This document shows positions 7,597 to 16,660 of a stretch of DNA of 64,000 bases, piece by piece. The stretch covers positions 682,001 to 746,000 of the forward strand of contig NZ_NOXW01000020.1 of assembly GCF_002251855.1 (NCBI RefSeq). The letters are read 5' to 3'. Under the pieces are notes generated by a model. The model had not been told where the DNA came from. It saw only the letters and a list, made by a program, of their open reading frames with translations, and did not search any database. Each line of letters starts with the position of its first letter. Position 1 is the first letter of the stretch. Source of the DNA: Rhodoferax sp. TH121 (GTDB lineage: Bacteria > Pseudomonadota > Gammaproteobacteria > Burkholderiales > Burkholderiaceae_C). The translations under genes were made by a program, and so were the position numbers.

Positions 7597-9498
7597 ATGA
7601 CAGGCTACGCCGACTTTCACCGCCGTTCCATCGATGACCGCGATGGCTTTTGGGCTGAGCAATCGGCCCTGATCGACTGGAACACCCCGCCCCAGCAGGT
7701 GTGTGATTACAGCAATCCGCCCTTTGCCCGCTGGTTTGTGGGTGGCACCACCAACCTGTGCCACAACGCGGTCGATCGCCATCTGGCCAGCCGGCCCGAC
7801 CAGGCGGCCCTGATCGCTGTCTCTACCGAAACCAATACCGAGCAGGTCTACAGCTTTCGGCAGCTGCACGCCGAGGTGCAGCGCATGGCGGCCAGCCTGC
7901 TGGCCTTAGGGGTGCGCCAGGGCGACCGGGTGCTGATATACATGCCCATGGTGGCTGAAGCGGCTTTCGCCATGCTGGCCTGTGCGCGCATTGGTGCTAT
8001 CCACTCCGTAGTATTTGGTGGTTTTGCTTCGGGCTCGCTCGCCTCCCGTATTGAAGATGCGTCACCCACAGTCATCGTGAGTGCCGATGCTGGCTCGCGC
8101 GGCGGCAAGGTGGTGGCGTACAAGCCGCTGCTGGACGAGGCCATTCGTCTGTCCAGCCACAAGCCAACTGCGGTGCTCTTGGTAGATCGGTCACTCGCTG
8201 CTATGGATTGGGTCGCTGGCCGCGACCATTTGTGGGCGGACATGCGGCAAAAACACATGGAAACGCAAGTGCCTTGCACATGGGTAGACGCCACCCACCC
8301 GAGCTACACGCTTTACACCAGCGGGACCACGGGCAAGCCCAAAGGTGTGCAGCGCGATACCGGCGGTTATGCCGTGGCGCTGGCGGCCAGCATGAAGCAC
8401 ATTTACTGCGGTAACGCAGGGGAGACCTATTTCTCGACCAGCGACATTGGCTGGGTCGTGGGGCACAGCTACATCATCTATGGTCCGCTGATTGCTGGCA
8501 TGGCCACCATCATGTACGAGGGCCTGCCCACCCGGCCGGACGGCGGCGTATGGTGGAGTCTGGTGGAGAAGTACAAGGTGACGGTGATGTTCAGCGCGCC
8601 CACGGCGGTGCGGGTGCTCAAGAAGCAGGACCCGGCGCTGCTCCACAAATACGATCTGTCCAGCCTTCGCGCCCTGTTCTTGGCGGGCGAGCCGTTGGAC
8701 GAGCCGACCGCGCAGTGGATTAGCAGTGCGCTGGGCAAGCCCATCATCGACAACTATTGGCAGACCGAGACGGGCTGGCCGATTCTCAGCATTGCCAATG
8801 GCGTGGAAACAGCCGCAAGCAAGTTTGGAAGCCCGGGCGTAGCCATGTATGGCTACAACGTGAAGCTGCTGGACGAAAACACGGGCGAGGAGCTGACCGG
8901 GGCTGATCAAAAAGGCGTGGTGGCGATTGAAGGCCCACTGCCACCAGGTTGCATGCAGACCGTCTGGCAAGACGATGCACGTTTTGTCAAAACCTACTGG
9001 AGCAGCATTCCCGGCAAGCTGGTGTACAGCACGTTTGACTGGGGTGTGCGCGACAAGGATGGCTATTACTTCATCCTGGGCCGTACCGATGACGTGATCA
9101 ATGTGGCGGGCCACCGCCTGGGCACGCGTGAAATCGAGGAGAGCATTTCCAGCCATCCCAATATCTCGGAGGTTGCGGTGGTGGGGGTGGCCGATGCGCT
9201 GAAGGGCCAGGTTGCCATGGCCTTTGCGGTGGTGAAAGATGCCAACATGCTGGTGGATGATGCTGCCCGCCTCAAGCTCGAAGGCGAGGTCATGAAAGTG
9301 GTGGATCAGACCATAGGTGCGGTCGGGCGCCCCGCACGTGTGCGCTTTGTGAGTGTCTTGCCGAAAACGCGCAGTGGCAAGCTCCTGCGTCGCGCCATTC
9401 AGGCGGTGTGCGAGGGGCGGGACCCTGGCGACTTGACGACGATGGAAGATCCTGCAGCCTTGCAGCAGATCCGGGATCAGGCAGGAAGCCCGGCCTAG
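7597..9498 (+). CDS. prpE: Propionyl-CoA synthetase
   Basis: Activates propionate (and probably acetate) to the acyl-CoA through an acyl-adenylate. The 633-residue protein matches the PrpE branch of the acetyl-CoA synthetase family. It has an N-terminal ACAS segment, the phosphate loop YTLYTSGTTGKPKGV at about residues 240-254, the NYWQTETGWP adenine-binding motif, and the C-terminal lysine Lys595 in RSGKLLRR that is normally acetyl-regulated. Start ATG 7597 is preceded by GGAGA at a good distance; upstream in-frame codons lack support. The stop codon lies on the CTAG tetranucleotide shared with the stop of the opposing FecR-domain gene, leaving no untranslated space between them. No prpB/prpC/prpD genes are seen nearby. 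Confidence 0.93.
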   Translation: MTGYADFHRRSIDDRDGFWAEQSALIDWNTPPQQVCDYSNPPFARWFVGGTTNLCHNAVDRHLASRPDQAALIAVSTETNTEQVYSFRQLHAEVQRMAASLLALGVRQGDRVLIYMPMVAEAAFAMLACARIGAIHSVVFGGFASGSLASRIEDASPTVIVSADAGSRGGKVVAYKPLLDEAIRLSSHKPTAVLLVDRSLAAMDWVAGRDHLWADMRQKHMETQVPCTWVDATHPSYTLYTSGTTGKPKGVQRDTGGYAVALAASMKHIYCGNAGETYFSTSDIGWVVGHSYIIYGPLIAGMATIMYEGLPTRPDGGVWWSLVEKYKVTVMFSAPTAVRVLKKQDPALLHKYDLSSLRALFLAGEPLDEPTAQWISSALGKPIIDNYWQTETGWPILSIANGVETAASKFGSPGVAMYGYNVKLLDENTGEELTGADQKGVVAIEGPLPPGCMQTVWQDDARFVKTYWSSIPGKLVYSTFDWGVRDKDGYYFILGRTDDVINVAGHRLGTREIEESISSHPNISEVAVVGVADALKGQVAMAFAVVKDANMLVDDAARLKLEGEVMKVVDQTIGAVGRPARVRFVSVLPKTRSGKLLRRAIQAVCEGRDPGDLTTMEDPAALQQIRDQAGSPA

Positions 9499-10814
9499 GG
9501 GCTATAGGCGCTTTCAGCACCTTTGGCCAATCCGGCTGCACCTTTGATGTCACCAATAGCGGTACCGGTAATTTTGTAGGTGAGGGCGGCTTTGGCTGCT
9601 CCTGCACCGCTGAAAATGCCGTTGACTATCAGGGAGCCAGACGTTGAAAAACTTGCATCGCTTCCAGAGCCGTAGCCGCTACCGCTGTAGCTTGTGCCAT
9701 TGAAGACGGTATTTATGGTGATGCTGTTGATAGAGGTGTATCCGCCGCTGAAATTCACCGTCATGGATGCGCTGGAGAGCGTACCTACCTGAAGCACGCC
9801 GTTGGAAAGTGCGGTTGGTGCTGTGCCACCTATCAGGTTGTAGTCGAAAGTGCCTGTGTTGGGCATGGACAACGTGGGTGTTGGTCGCGCCAGTGCGTAG
9901 TGGGTATCGCTCAGGTTGGTCGTGTTCGCGCCCGCCGTTTTGCTGCCGACCGCCCAATAGCCCCAGCCCACATAGTCTGCGGCGAAGGGATCGCCAGATG
10001 TATTGAAGCTGGAGACACCGGTGGTCCCTGCTTTGTATAGCGTGCCGTCGGAACCGGTGTAACTCACCATGGGCAGGTCTGCCACGATGGCGACGGCAGC
10101 GCCATTGGTGTTGCTGGCCGAACCGCTGAGGGGATTGCCTTCAAAGATTGCCTGTAGTCCATTGGCGATGAAAATTTTGTCGCCCGACACGGCCTGACTC
10201 TGGGGGGCAGGAACCGCCGTCGCCGTGCTGGCGCGCTCGGTGGTACGTGCTGGATCCTCGTTCTTGTCTTTGACGACTACGGTCTCCCCTGCGGTCAGGC
10301 CAGTGCAGCCCGTGTTGGTACAGACCACAATTGCGTCCTGTTCTGCGTTCACCGTAACGGAGCCGTCGGCGTTGTAGCTGATCAAGAAAGACGATCCACG
10401 TATTCCGATAGTGGCTGTGCTGGTGATGACTTTGTAGTTGTCACGGTTGCGCTTGCCGATCAGGCCGGTGATGGCACGCATGCCGCCTTTGGCCAGTTCC
10501 ACCAGAAAGCTGTCGGTCTTGGCGTCATTTTTGTCAGCATAACTTGCCAGTTTGAATTGGGAGTTGGGCTGGATGGCTACCATGCCGCCATCACTAAAAC
10601 GGATCTGGGCTTGGGCACCTGCCCCTGTGACAATGTCATCCCCACTTTGTACCGAACTGCCTTTCTGGAGTGGGCTCGTGCCGCCATTGGCAGAGCGGAC
10701 AGCGACATCACCAAACACGAAATTTGCGATACCGGCATTGGCCAGTGCGCTGGCAGGGAGCGCCAGGGCCAACAGCAAACTGATGGAGAGGAGGCTTGGG
10801 CGAGGTGTGAACAT
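9495..10814 (-). CDS. FecR-domain exported protein with C-terminal TbpB-like beta domain
   Basis: 439 residues. It begins with a Sec signal peptide (LLLALALPASALA, no lipobox). A FecR domain covers about residues 30-180 (GDDIVTGAGAQAQIRFSDGG and the block TATIGIRGSSFLISY). Then comes a Pro/Ser/Ala-rich linker and a Gly/Ser/Thr-rich beta domain, about 300-439. The last part (FDYNLIGGTAP, then short strands, then FSGAGAAKAALTYKI with a final IKGAAGLAKG) follows the pattern of the C-terminal eight-stranded barrels of TbpB/HphA-type Slam cargo proteins; this match is by eye. It is co-transcribed behind the TPR/barrel gene with a 15-base gap and AAGGAC as ribosome binding site. Despite the FecR domain there is no sigma factor gene or TonB receptor beside it, so classical FecIR signalling is unlikely. 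Its stop overlaps that of prpE. Confidence 0.75.
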   Translation of the reverse strand: MFTPRPSLLSISLLLALALPASALANAGIANFVFGDVAVRSANGGTSPLQKGSSVQSGDDIVTGAGAQAQIRFSDGGMVAIQPNSQFKLASYADKNDAKTDSFLVELAKGGMRAITGLIGKRNRDNYKVITSTATIGIRGSSFLISYNADGSVTVNAEQDAIVVCTNTGCTGLTAGETVVVKDKNEDPARTTERASTATAVPAPQSQAVSGDKIFIANGLQAIFEGNPLSGSASNTNGAAVAIVADLPMVSYTGSDGTLYKAGTTGVSSFNTSGDPFAADYVGWGYWAVGSKTAGANTTNLSDTHYALARPTPTLSMPNTGTFDYNLIGGTAPTALSNGVLQVGTLSSASMTVNFSGGYTSINSITINTVFNGTSYSGSGYGSGSDASFSTSGSLIVNGIFSGAGAAKAALTYKITGTAIGDIKGAAGLAKGAESAYSP

Positions 10815-10829
10815 GCCGATGTCCTTGTG

Positions 10830-12113
10830 TCAGAACTCGCGTCGGGCCGAGACCGACAGAGTGTGCTTCTCGGAGGAGGATGTGCTGATGTTGGACACCG
10901 TTTGCAGGTAGTTCCATTGCGGCGTAATGCGCCAGGCTTTGGCTGGTATCCAATGCATACCAGCGGAAAGCCCCCATTGCTGGTCGTGGCGGGTATCCAG
11001 AAAGAAAGGGTCAGGGCCGTTGTAGCGGCGGTCTTCCACGTTGAGTGCTCCAAACAGAGCCAACGTGCTGCCAAAAGGCTGCTGCATGCCAAGCCGCCCG
11101 CCCACCAGTCGGTGGCCGAGATGCCCAACGCCGGGTTGGCTGGTAACCTCTTGGCCTAGGTAGGCGCTGGCGTAGACCGATAGCTCGGACCGAAACTGCT
11201 GTCCGTAGGCTGCGCCGAATACGTACCGATCGACATTGCGTGTTTTTTGGGGGTAGCTCAATTGGCCAATCTGGGCGTAAGCGTTGAATTGCCGGAACGC
11301 GTCCAACCGGTGGGTCCACTCTCCTGTGATGTTCCAGCCTGAGCGGGCTGGTGCATTCGCAATGGTGCTGTTGTCTATTTGCAAGGCTGCCGTGTACTCG
11401 TTGCGACCCGCACGGTAGCTGGCGCCCAGCGACGCATCCAATTGATTGGAATCGTAGGTTAGGGCGTTGGCATCATGTGCCCGGCTCACCGCCCCGAAGC
11501 TGCCAATGGCAGACCAGCGTGGCGCAATCGCTTTGCGGCCCGATACTTGAAACCCCAAGCCCGAGAAGCCGCTGGCGATAGGTTTCAAGCCAAACACCTT
11601 GCTTGTAGGTCCACTGTTCACGTTGTTGTCATGGCCCAGTATGGCTTCAACGTAGGCGCGGGTCGAAGATCCAGCTTCAGATTCAATGCGGTCAATGGTT
11701 TGCAGGAGCTGGTCGATGGTACGGGCGGCTTCGATGGGGATTCCTTGGGCTTTTGCTTGGCCCAACATGGATTTGGCGCTCGTGTTGTCGCCCACGGCAT
11801 ACAGTGCTCGCCCCAGCTCCGCCCGGGCCCGCGCGTTATTGGGCGACACCATCAGGGCTCGCTCCAGTGCGAATATGGCGCGCGTATAGTGCCCGGCCTG
11901 ATTGGCAGCGATGCCCAATACCAAATCAAAGTCTGGGTCGCCCGACCGCTCCATCTCCTTCGCCTCCAGAAGTTCGAAGGCTTGCTGGGCTCTTCCTGCC
12001 TCTGTCAAGGCCAAGGCCTGGTCCAGTGACGCATCCCAAGCGGCATGGGCTGGTATGCCGAGTAGCAGGCCTGAGAGCGTTAGGAGCGCTAACGAGCGGG
12101 TTGGCAAGCGCAT
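10830..12113 (-). CDS. TPR plus outer-membrane beta-barrel protein, Slam-like (DUF560-type)
   Basis: 427 residues. Signal peptide (MRLPTRSLALLTLSGLLLG, cleavage near AHA/AWD), then about 130 residues of TPR-type helices (AIFALERALMVSPNNARARAELGRALY). A beta-rich barrel of about 260 residues follows, starting at AILGHDNNVNSGP and ending in Arg-Glu-Phe, the terminal aromatic of outer-membrane barrels. This architecture is that of surface lipoprotein assembly modulators (Slam, type XI secretion). The gene leads a two-gene operon whose second product has a TbpB-like domain, as Slam cargo does. Start ATG 12113 gives the signal peptide; the frame is open 24 codons further upstream. Divergent from sucA, with about 290 bases between them. 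The alternative is a generic TPR porin-like protein. Confidence 0.7.
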   Translation of the reverse strand: MRLPTRSLALLTLSGLLLGIPAHAAWDASLDQALALTEAGRAQQAFELLEAKEMERSGDPDFDLVLGIAANQAGHYTRAIFALERALMVSPNNARARAELGRALYAVGDNTSAKSMLGQAKAQGIPIEAARTIDQLLQTIDRIESEAGSSTRAYVEAILGHDNNVNSGPTSKVFGLKPIASGFSGLGFQVSGRKAIAPRWSAIGSFGAVSRAHDANALTYDSNQLDASLGASYRAGRNEYTAALQIDNSTIANAPARSGWNITGEWTHRLDAFRQFNAYAQIGQLSYPQKTRNVDRYVFGAAYGQQFRSELSVYASAYLGQEVTSQPGVGHLGHRLVGGRLGMQQPFGSTLALFGALNVEDRRYNGPDPFFLDTRHDQQWGLSAGMHWIPAKAWRITPQWNYLQTVSNISTSSSEKHTLSVSARREF

Positions 12114-12243
12114 GGAGCGGGCTCTCCGTCGATAAATGCAGGGGGAAAAGCGGCTTTTTGGCTCGACCAGGCCGCGCCAGTGCAATGAATTTTAAGTCCG
12201 TGGAGCGCTGGCAGTGGGAGAAATCCGTGTCGAAAAATTAGCT

Positions 12244-12272
12244 TTGCCCGCTCACGCATATGGTGGCACAAT
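12244..12272 (+). promoter_or_regulatory. Candidate sigma-70 promoter of sucA-sucB-lpd
   Basis: TTGCCC (12244-12249) and CACAAT (12267-12272) are separated by exactly 17 bases. The -10 lies about 130 bases upstream of the sucA ATG, so the transcript would have a long leader. The rest of the 289-base gap before sucA holds the tandem TAACCAGCT motif and the hairpin listed separately. Confidence 0.45.
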
Positions 12273-12348
12273 CCGCCCTGCAATGAAGGCCCTTCCCATG
12301 CCACAGTCGCATCCGCCAATCGGTTCAGCCGTGTCGCGGAAGGTTAAT

Positions 12349-12387
12349 TAACCAGCTTTAACCAGCTAATGTTCCCTGAAGGGGAAC
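12349..12387 (+). promoter_or_regulatory. sucA leader: tandem motif and hairpin before the Shine-Dalgarno
   Basis: TAACCAGCT occurs twice with a 10-base period (12349-12357, 12359-12367). Immediately after, GTTCCC-TGAAG-GGGAAC (12371-12387) forms a 6-bp stem ending one base before the strong ribosome site GGAGGT (12388-12393) of sucA (ATG 12403). The position suggests protein or RNA-structure control of sucA translation. Confidence 0.4.
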
Positions 12388-12402
12388 GGAGGTCAGCGAA
12401 AT

Positions 12403-15297
12403 ATGAGTGATTCCAGCTCCAATGGTTCTGGTACGGCTTCGTCCGTGTACCAAACCTACCAAGGCAATACCTACCTGTTTGGTGGCAATGCCCCGTACGT
12501 CGAAGAGATGTACGAAAACTACCTGGCCAATCCTGGCAGCGTTCCCGATACTTGGCGCGATTACTTCGACGCACTGCAGAACGTACCCGCTGCAGACGGT
12601 TCGACCTCCAAAGACGTTGCCCACATGCCAGTGATCAACGCTTTTGTTGATCTTGCCAAAAAGGGCGTTAAGCAGACAGTGATGGCGACGGGCGCGGATT
12701 CCGAAATGGGCCGCAAGCGTACGGCAGTGCAGCAGTTAATTGCGGCTTACCGCAATGTCGGCGCTCGCTGGGCGGACCTCGACCCCCTCAAACGCATGGA
12801 ACGCGACAAGATTCCTGAATTGGAGCCATCTTTCTACGGCTTCAGTGATGCAGACCAGGAAACGGTCTTCAACATCAGCAACACTTTCTTCGGCAAAGAG
12901 TCCATGAGCCTGCGTGAGCTCATGAACGCTTTGCGGGAAACCTACTGTGGCACCATCGGCGTGGAGTACATGTACACCACCGACCAAAACCAGAAGCGTT
13001 GGTGGCAGCAGAAACTGGAGGCCAGCCGTAGCAAGCCCCAGTTCAACGCAGAAAAGAAAAAACACATCTTGGAGCGCCTGACCGCAGCGGAAGGCCTGGA
13101 GCGCTATTTGCACACCAAGTATGTGGGTCAAAAGCGTTTCTCGCTTGAAGGTGGTGAAAGCTTTATAGCCGCCATGGACGAGCTGATCCAGCAAGCTGGT
13201 GCCAAAGGCATTCAGGAAATTGTGATTGGCATGGCGCACCGTGGCCGCTTGAACGTGTTGGTCAACACCTTGGGCAAGATGCCTGCGGACTTGTTTGCCG
13301 AATTCGATCACACTGCCCCAGAGGATCTGCCTGCCGGTGACGTGAAGTACCACCAAGGCTTCAGCTCGGACGTATCGACTGCTGGCGGCCCCGTTCACCT
13401 GTCCTTGGCCTTCAATCCGTCTCACCTCGAAATCGTGAATCCGGTGGTGGAAGGTTCTGTGCGCGCCCGCATGGATCGCCGTGATGACCCCAAGGGTTCC
13501 CAAGTGCTTCCCGTGCTGGTCCATGGCGATGCAGCCTTCGGCGGCCAGGGTGTCAACCAGGAAACTTTGGCGCTGGCCCAGACCCGTGGCTACACCACCG
13601 GCGGTACGGTTCATCTGATCATCAACAACCAGATCGGTTTCACCACCTCTGATCCGCGCGACATGCGCTCTAGTGCGTTTTGTACCGACATCGTGAAAAT
13701 GGTGGAGTCGCCCGTCTTGCACGTGAATGGTGATGACCCTGAAGCCGTGGTGTTGGCGACCCAGCTGGCGTTGGAGTTCCGTATGGAGTTCCGCCAGGAT
13801 GTGGTGGTGGACATCACTTGCTACCGCAAACTGGGTCATAACGAGCAAGATACGCCTGCGCTGACCCAGCCTTTGATGTACAAAAAAATTGGTGCCCACC
13901 CTGGTACCCGCAAGCTGTACGCCGACAAACTGGCTGCCCAAGGCCTGGGTGCTGAGCTGGGCGATGCCATGGTCAAAGAATACCGCGCTGCCATGGATGC
14001 TGGCAAGCACACGGTGGACCCTGTGCTCACCAACTTCAAGAGCAAGTATTCCGTGGACTGGTCTCCATTCCTCGGCAAAAAATGGACGGACGCTGGCGAC
14101 ACCGCTATTCCATTGACGGAGTGGAAGCGCCTGTCTGAAAAATTGACGACTATCCCGGAGAGCGTGACTCCTCACCAGCTGGTGAAAAAGGTCTACGACG
14201 ATCGCGCGGCCATGGGCCGCGGCGAAATCAACGTCGACTGGGGCATGGGCGAGCACATGGCCTTCGCGTCCTTGGTCGCCAGTGGTTACCCCGTGCGCTT
14301 GTCGGGTGAAGACTGCGGACGCGGTACCTTTACCCACCGCCACGCCGTGATTCACGATCAAAAGCGCGAGAAGTGGGATGCCGGCACCTACGTGCCTTTG
14401 CAGAATGTGGCTGACAACCAGGCTCCGTTTGTTGTGATCGACTCCATCCTGTCTGAAGAGGCGGTGTTGGGCTTTGAGTACGGTTACGCGTCTAACGATC
14501 CCAATACCTTGGTGATCTGGGAGGCCCAGTTCGGCGACTTCGCCAACGGTGCCCAGGTGGTGATTGACCAGTTCATTGCATCCGGTGAAGTGAAGTGGGG
14601 CCGTGTGAACGGCATCACCTTGATGTTGCCGCACGGTTACGAAGGCCAGGGCCCCGAGCACAGCTCGGCTCGCTTGGAGCGCTTCATGCAATTGGCCGCT
14701 GATACCAACATGCAGATCGTGCAGCCCACCACGGCCAGCCAGATCTTCCACGTGTTGCGTCGTCAGATGGTGCGCAATCTGCGCAAGCCGCTGATCATCA
14801 TGACGCCCAAGAGCCTGCTGCGTAACAAGGACGCGACATCTCCGCTCTCCGAGTTCACCAAAGGCGCATTCCAGACGGTCATTCCCGAAAGCAAGGAACT
14901 CAAGGCCGACAAGGTCAAGCGTGTGATTGCCTGCTCCGGCAAGGTGTATTACGACCTGGTGAAGAAGCGCGAAGAAAAGGGCGAGAACGATGTCGCCATC
15001 ATCCGTGTGGAGCAGCTGTACCCCTTCCCGCACAAGGCATTTGCGACCGAACTGAAGAAGTACCCCAATGCCACTGACGTGGTGTGGTGCCAAGACGAGC
15101 CTCAGAACCAAGGTGCATGGTTCTTCGTGCAGCACTACATCCACGAAAACATGTTGGAAGGCCAGAAGCTCGGCTACTCCGGACGCGCAGCGTCCGCGTC
15201 GCCGGCAGTGGGCTACTCCCACTTGCACCAAGAGCAACAAAAAGCTCTGGTCGAAGGCGCATTCGGCAAGTTGAAGGGCTTTGTTCTGACCAAGTAA
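12403..15297 (+). CDS. sucA: 2-oxoglutarate dehydrogenase E1 component
   Basis: Thiamine-diphosphate-dependent decarboxylase of the 2-oxoglutarate dehydrogenase complex of the TCA cycle. The 964 residues match the family length. The N-terminal segment FGGNAPYVEEMYENYLANP is the region that docks on E2. The ThDP/Mg site HVNGDDPEAV begins at about residue 440, followed by CYRKLGHNEQD. The C-terminal transketolase-like region has PHGYEGQGPEHSSARLERFM. It leads the operon sucA-sucB-lpd, with a strong GGAGGT ribosome site. Codon use is biased as expected of a highly expressed gene. Confidence 0.98.
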   Translation: MSDSSSNGSGTASSVYQTYQGNTYLFGGNAPYVEEMYENYLANPGSVPDTWRDYFDALQNVPAADGSTSKDVAHMPVINAFVDLAKKGVKQTVMATGADSEMGRKRTAVQQLIAAYRNVGARWADLDPLKRMERDKIPELEPSFYGFSDADQETVFNISNTFFGKESMSLRELMNALRETYCGTIGVEYMYTTDQNQKRWWQQKLEASRSKPQFNAEKKKHILERLTAAEGLERYLHTKYVGQKRFSLEGGESFIAAMDELIQQAGAKGIQEIVIGMAHRGRLNVLVNTLGKMPADLFAEFDHTAPEDLPAGDVKYHQGFSSDVSTAGGPVHLSLAFNPSHLEIVNPVVEGSVRARMDRRDDPKGSQVLPVLVHGDAAFGGQGVNQETLALAQTRGYTTGGTVHLIINNQIGFTTSDPRDMRSSAFCTDIVKMVESPVLHVNGDDPEAVVLATQLALEFRMEFRQDVVVDITCYRKLGHNEQDTPALTQPLMYKKIGAHPGTRKLYADKLAAQGLGAELGDAMVKEYRAAMDAGKHTVDPVLTNFKSKYSVDWSPFLGKKWTDAGDTAIPLTEWKRLSEKLTTIPESVTPHQLVKKVYDDRAAMGRGEINVDWGMGEHMAFASLVASGYPVRLSGEDCGRGTFTHRHAVIHDQKREKWDAGTYVPLQNVADNQAPFVVIDSILSEEAVLGFEYGYASNDPNTLVIWEAQFGDFANGAQVVIDQFIASGEVKWGRVNGITLMLPHGYEGQGPEHSSARLERFMQLAADTNMQIVQPTTASQIFHVLRRQMVRNLRKPLIIMTPKSLLRNKDATSPLSEFTKGAFQTVIPESKELKADKVKRVIACSGKVYYDLVKKREEKGENDVAIIRVEQLYPFPHKAFATELKKYPNATDVVWCQDEPQNQGAWFFVQHYIHENMLEGQKLGYSGRAASASPAVGYSHLHQEQQKALVEGAFGKLKGFVLTK

Positions 15298-15341
15298 GTC
15301 AGTAGCACTTCATTCCCAACACATTACGGAAAGAATTTGAT

Positions 15342-16592
15342 ATGGCAATCGTAGAAGTCAAAGTCCCACAGCTGTCTGAATCTGTGGCGGAAGCAACCTT
15401 GTTGCAATGGAAAAAGAAAGTCGGCGAGGCAGTTGCTGTCGACGAAATCCTGATCGAAGTCGAAACCGACAAGGTTGTGATGGAAGTGCCCGCTCCAGCA
15501 GCCGGTGTTCTGGTGGAATTGGTGGCCGCCGATGGCGCTACTGTGGCTGCCGAGCAGCTGATCGCCCGCATTGACACTGCTGCCGTCGCTGGTGCCGTGG
15601 CACCTGCTGCTGCTCCCGCTGCTGCGCCTGCAGCTGCAGCTCCAGTGGCCGCTGCTGCCGCAGCCGGCAACTCCAAGGCCGGCGTGGCCATGCCCGCGGC
15701 AGCCAAATTGTTGGCTGACAACGGCATTGCTGCTTCCAGCGTTGAAGGCACAGGCAAAGACGGTCGCATCACCAAGGGTGACGTGTTGGCCGCCGCCGCT
15801 GCTCCTAAAGTGGTAGCTGCTGCCGCAATCCCCACGGGCGTTCCCACCAAATCCTTGCCTCAAGTGGCGGCGCCTTCCGTGAACCTGGGCGACCGCCCTG
15901 AGCAGCGCGTGCCCATGAGCCGTTTGCGTGCGCGCGTGGCTGAGCGTCTGCTGCAGTCCCAGTCCACCAACGCGATCCTGACCACCTTCAACGAAATCAA
16001 CATGGCTCCGGTCATGGAAATGCGCAAGCGCATGCAAGAGCGTTTTGAGAAGGAACATAGTGTGAAGCTGGGCTTCATGAGCTTCTTCGTCAAGGCGGCT
16101 GTGCACGCCCTGAAGAAGTTCCCTGTGTTGAACGCGTCGGTGGACGGTACGGACATCGTCTATCACGGCTACTTCGACATCGGTATCGCCGTGGGTTCCC
16201 CCCGTGGCTTGGTGGTGCCCATCCTGCGCAATGCGGACCAGATGAGCTTTGCTGACATCGAGAAGAAGATTGCCGAGTTCGGTCAGAAGGCCAAGGACGG
16301 CAAGCTGGGCATTGAAGAAATGACCGGGGGTACCTTCTCCATCTCCAACGGTGGCACCTTCGGTTCCATGATGTCCACCCCCATCATCAACCCGCCCCAG
16401 TCTGCCATTCTGGGTGTGCACGCCACCAAGGACCGCGCCATGGTCGAGAACGGCCAAGTGGTGGTTCGCCCCATGAACTATTTCGCCATGTCCTACGACC
16501 ACCGCATCATCGACGGCCGCGAAGCTGTGCTGGGCTTGGTGGCCATGAAGGAAGCGCTGGAAGATCCCGCACGACTCCTGTTTGACATCTAA
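15342..16592 (+). CDS. sucB: Dihydrolipoyllysine-residue succinyltransferase (E2)
   Basis: Core E2 subunit of the 2-oxoglutarate dehydrogenase complex. Domains in order: one lipoyl domain with the acceptor Lys44 in ETDKVVME, an Ala/Pro-rich swinging linker (about 85-110), an E1/E3-binding domain ([14 protein letters not shown] to DVLAAAA), a second short linker, and the catalytic domain with the active His387 in [11 protein letters not shown]. 416 residues, usual for single-lipoyl E2. It follows sucA by 44 bases and precedes lpd, with a strong hairpin in the intervening gap. Confidence 0.97.
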   Translation: MAIVEVKVPQLSESVAEATLLQWKKKVGEAVAVDEILIEVETDKVVMEVPAPAAGVLVELVAADGATVAAEQLIARIDTAAVAGAVAPAAAPAAAPAAAAPVAAAAAAGNSKAGVAMPAAAKLLADNGIAASSVEGTGKDGRITKGDVLAAAAAPKVVAAAAIPTGVPTKSLPQVAAPSVNLGDRPEQRVPMSRLRARVAERLLQSQSTNAILTTFNEINMAPVMEMRKRMQERFEKEHSVKLGFMSFFVKAAVHALKKFPVLNASVDGTDIVYHGYFDIGIAVGSPRGLVVPILRNADQMSFADIEKKIAEFGQKAKDGKLGIEEMTGGTFSISNGGTFGSMMSTPIINPPQSAILGVHATKDRAMVENGQVVVRPMNYFAMSYDHRIIDGREAVLGLVAMKEALEDPARLLFDI

Positions 16593-16599
16593 GACGGTT

Positions 16600-16625
16600 T
16601 CAAGGGCAGCCAGGGCTGCCCTTGA
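16600..16625 (+). other. Strong hairpin between sucB and lpd
   Basis: TCAAGGGCAGC and GCTGCCCTTGA form a perfect 11-bp stem around CAGG, starting eight bases after the sucB stop. There is no following T-run. It could act as an mRNA 3'-end stabiliser or processing site, or as a partial terminator setting E3 level separately from E1/E2. Confidence 0.55.
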
Positions 16626-16660
16626 TCTATGTGTCTGCGTACATTTGATTGGAATTTTTC

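Noticed and set aside
9495-10814. FecR protein as part of a FecI-FecR-TonB receptor signalling system
   Set aside because: No ECF sigma factor or TonB-dependent receptor adjoins it, it has a cleavable signal and no anti-sigma segment, and its partner is an outer-membrane TPR-barrel.
12736-15240. 834-residue open frame on the minus strand opposite sucA
   Set aside because: It lies wholly antisense to the certain sucA gene, has a His/Gln/Val-rich composition typical of a reversed highly biased gene, and shows no domain.
15590-15670. Repetitive GCTGCT/GCCGCT tract suggesting a microsatellite in sucB
   Set aside because: It encodes the Ala/Pro-rich swinging linker normal for E2 proteins.
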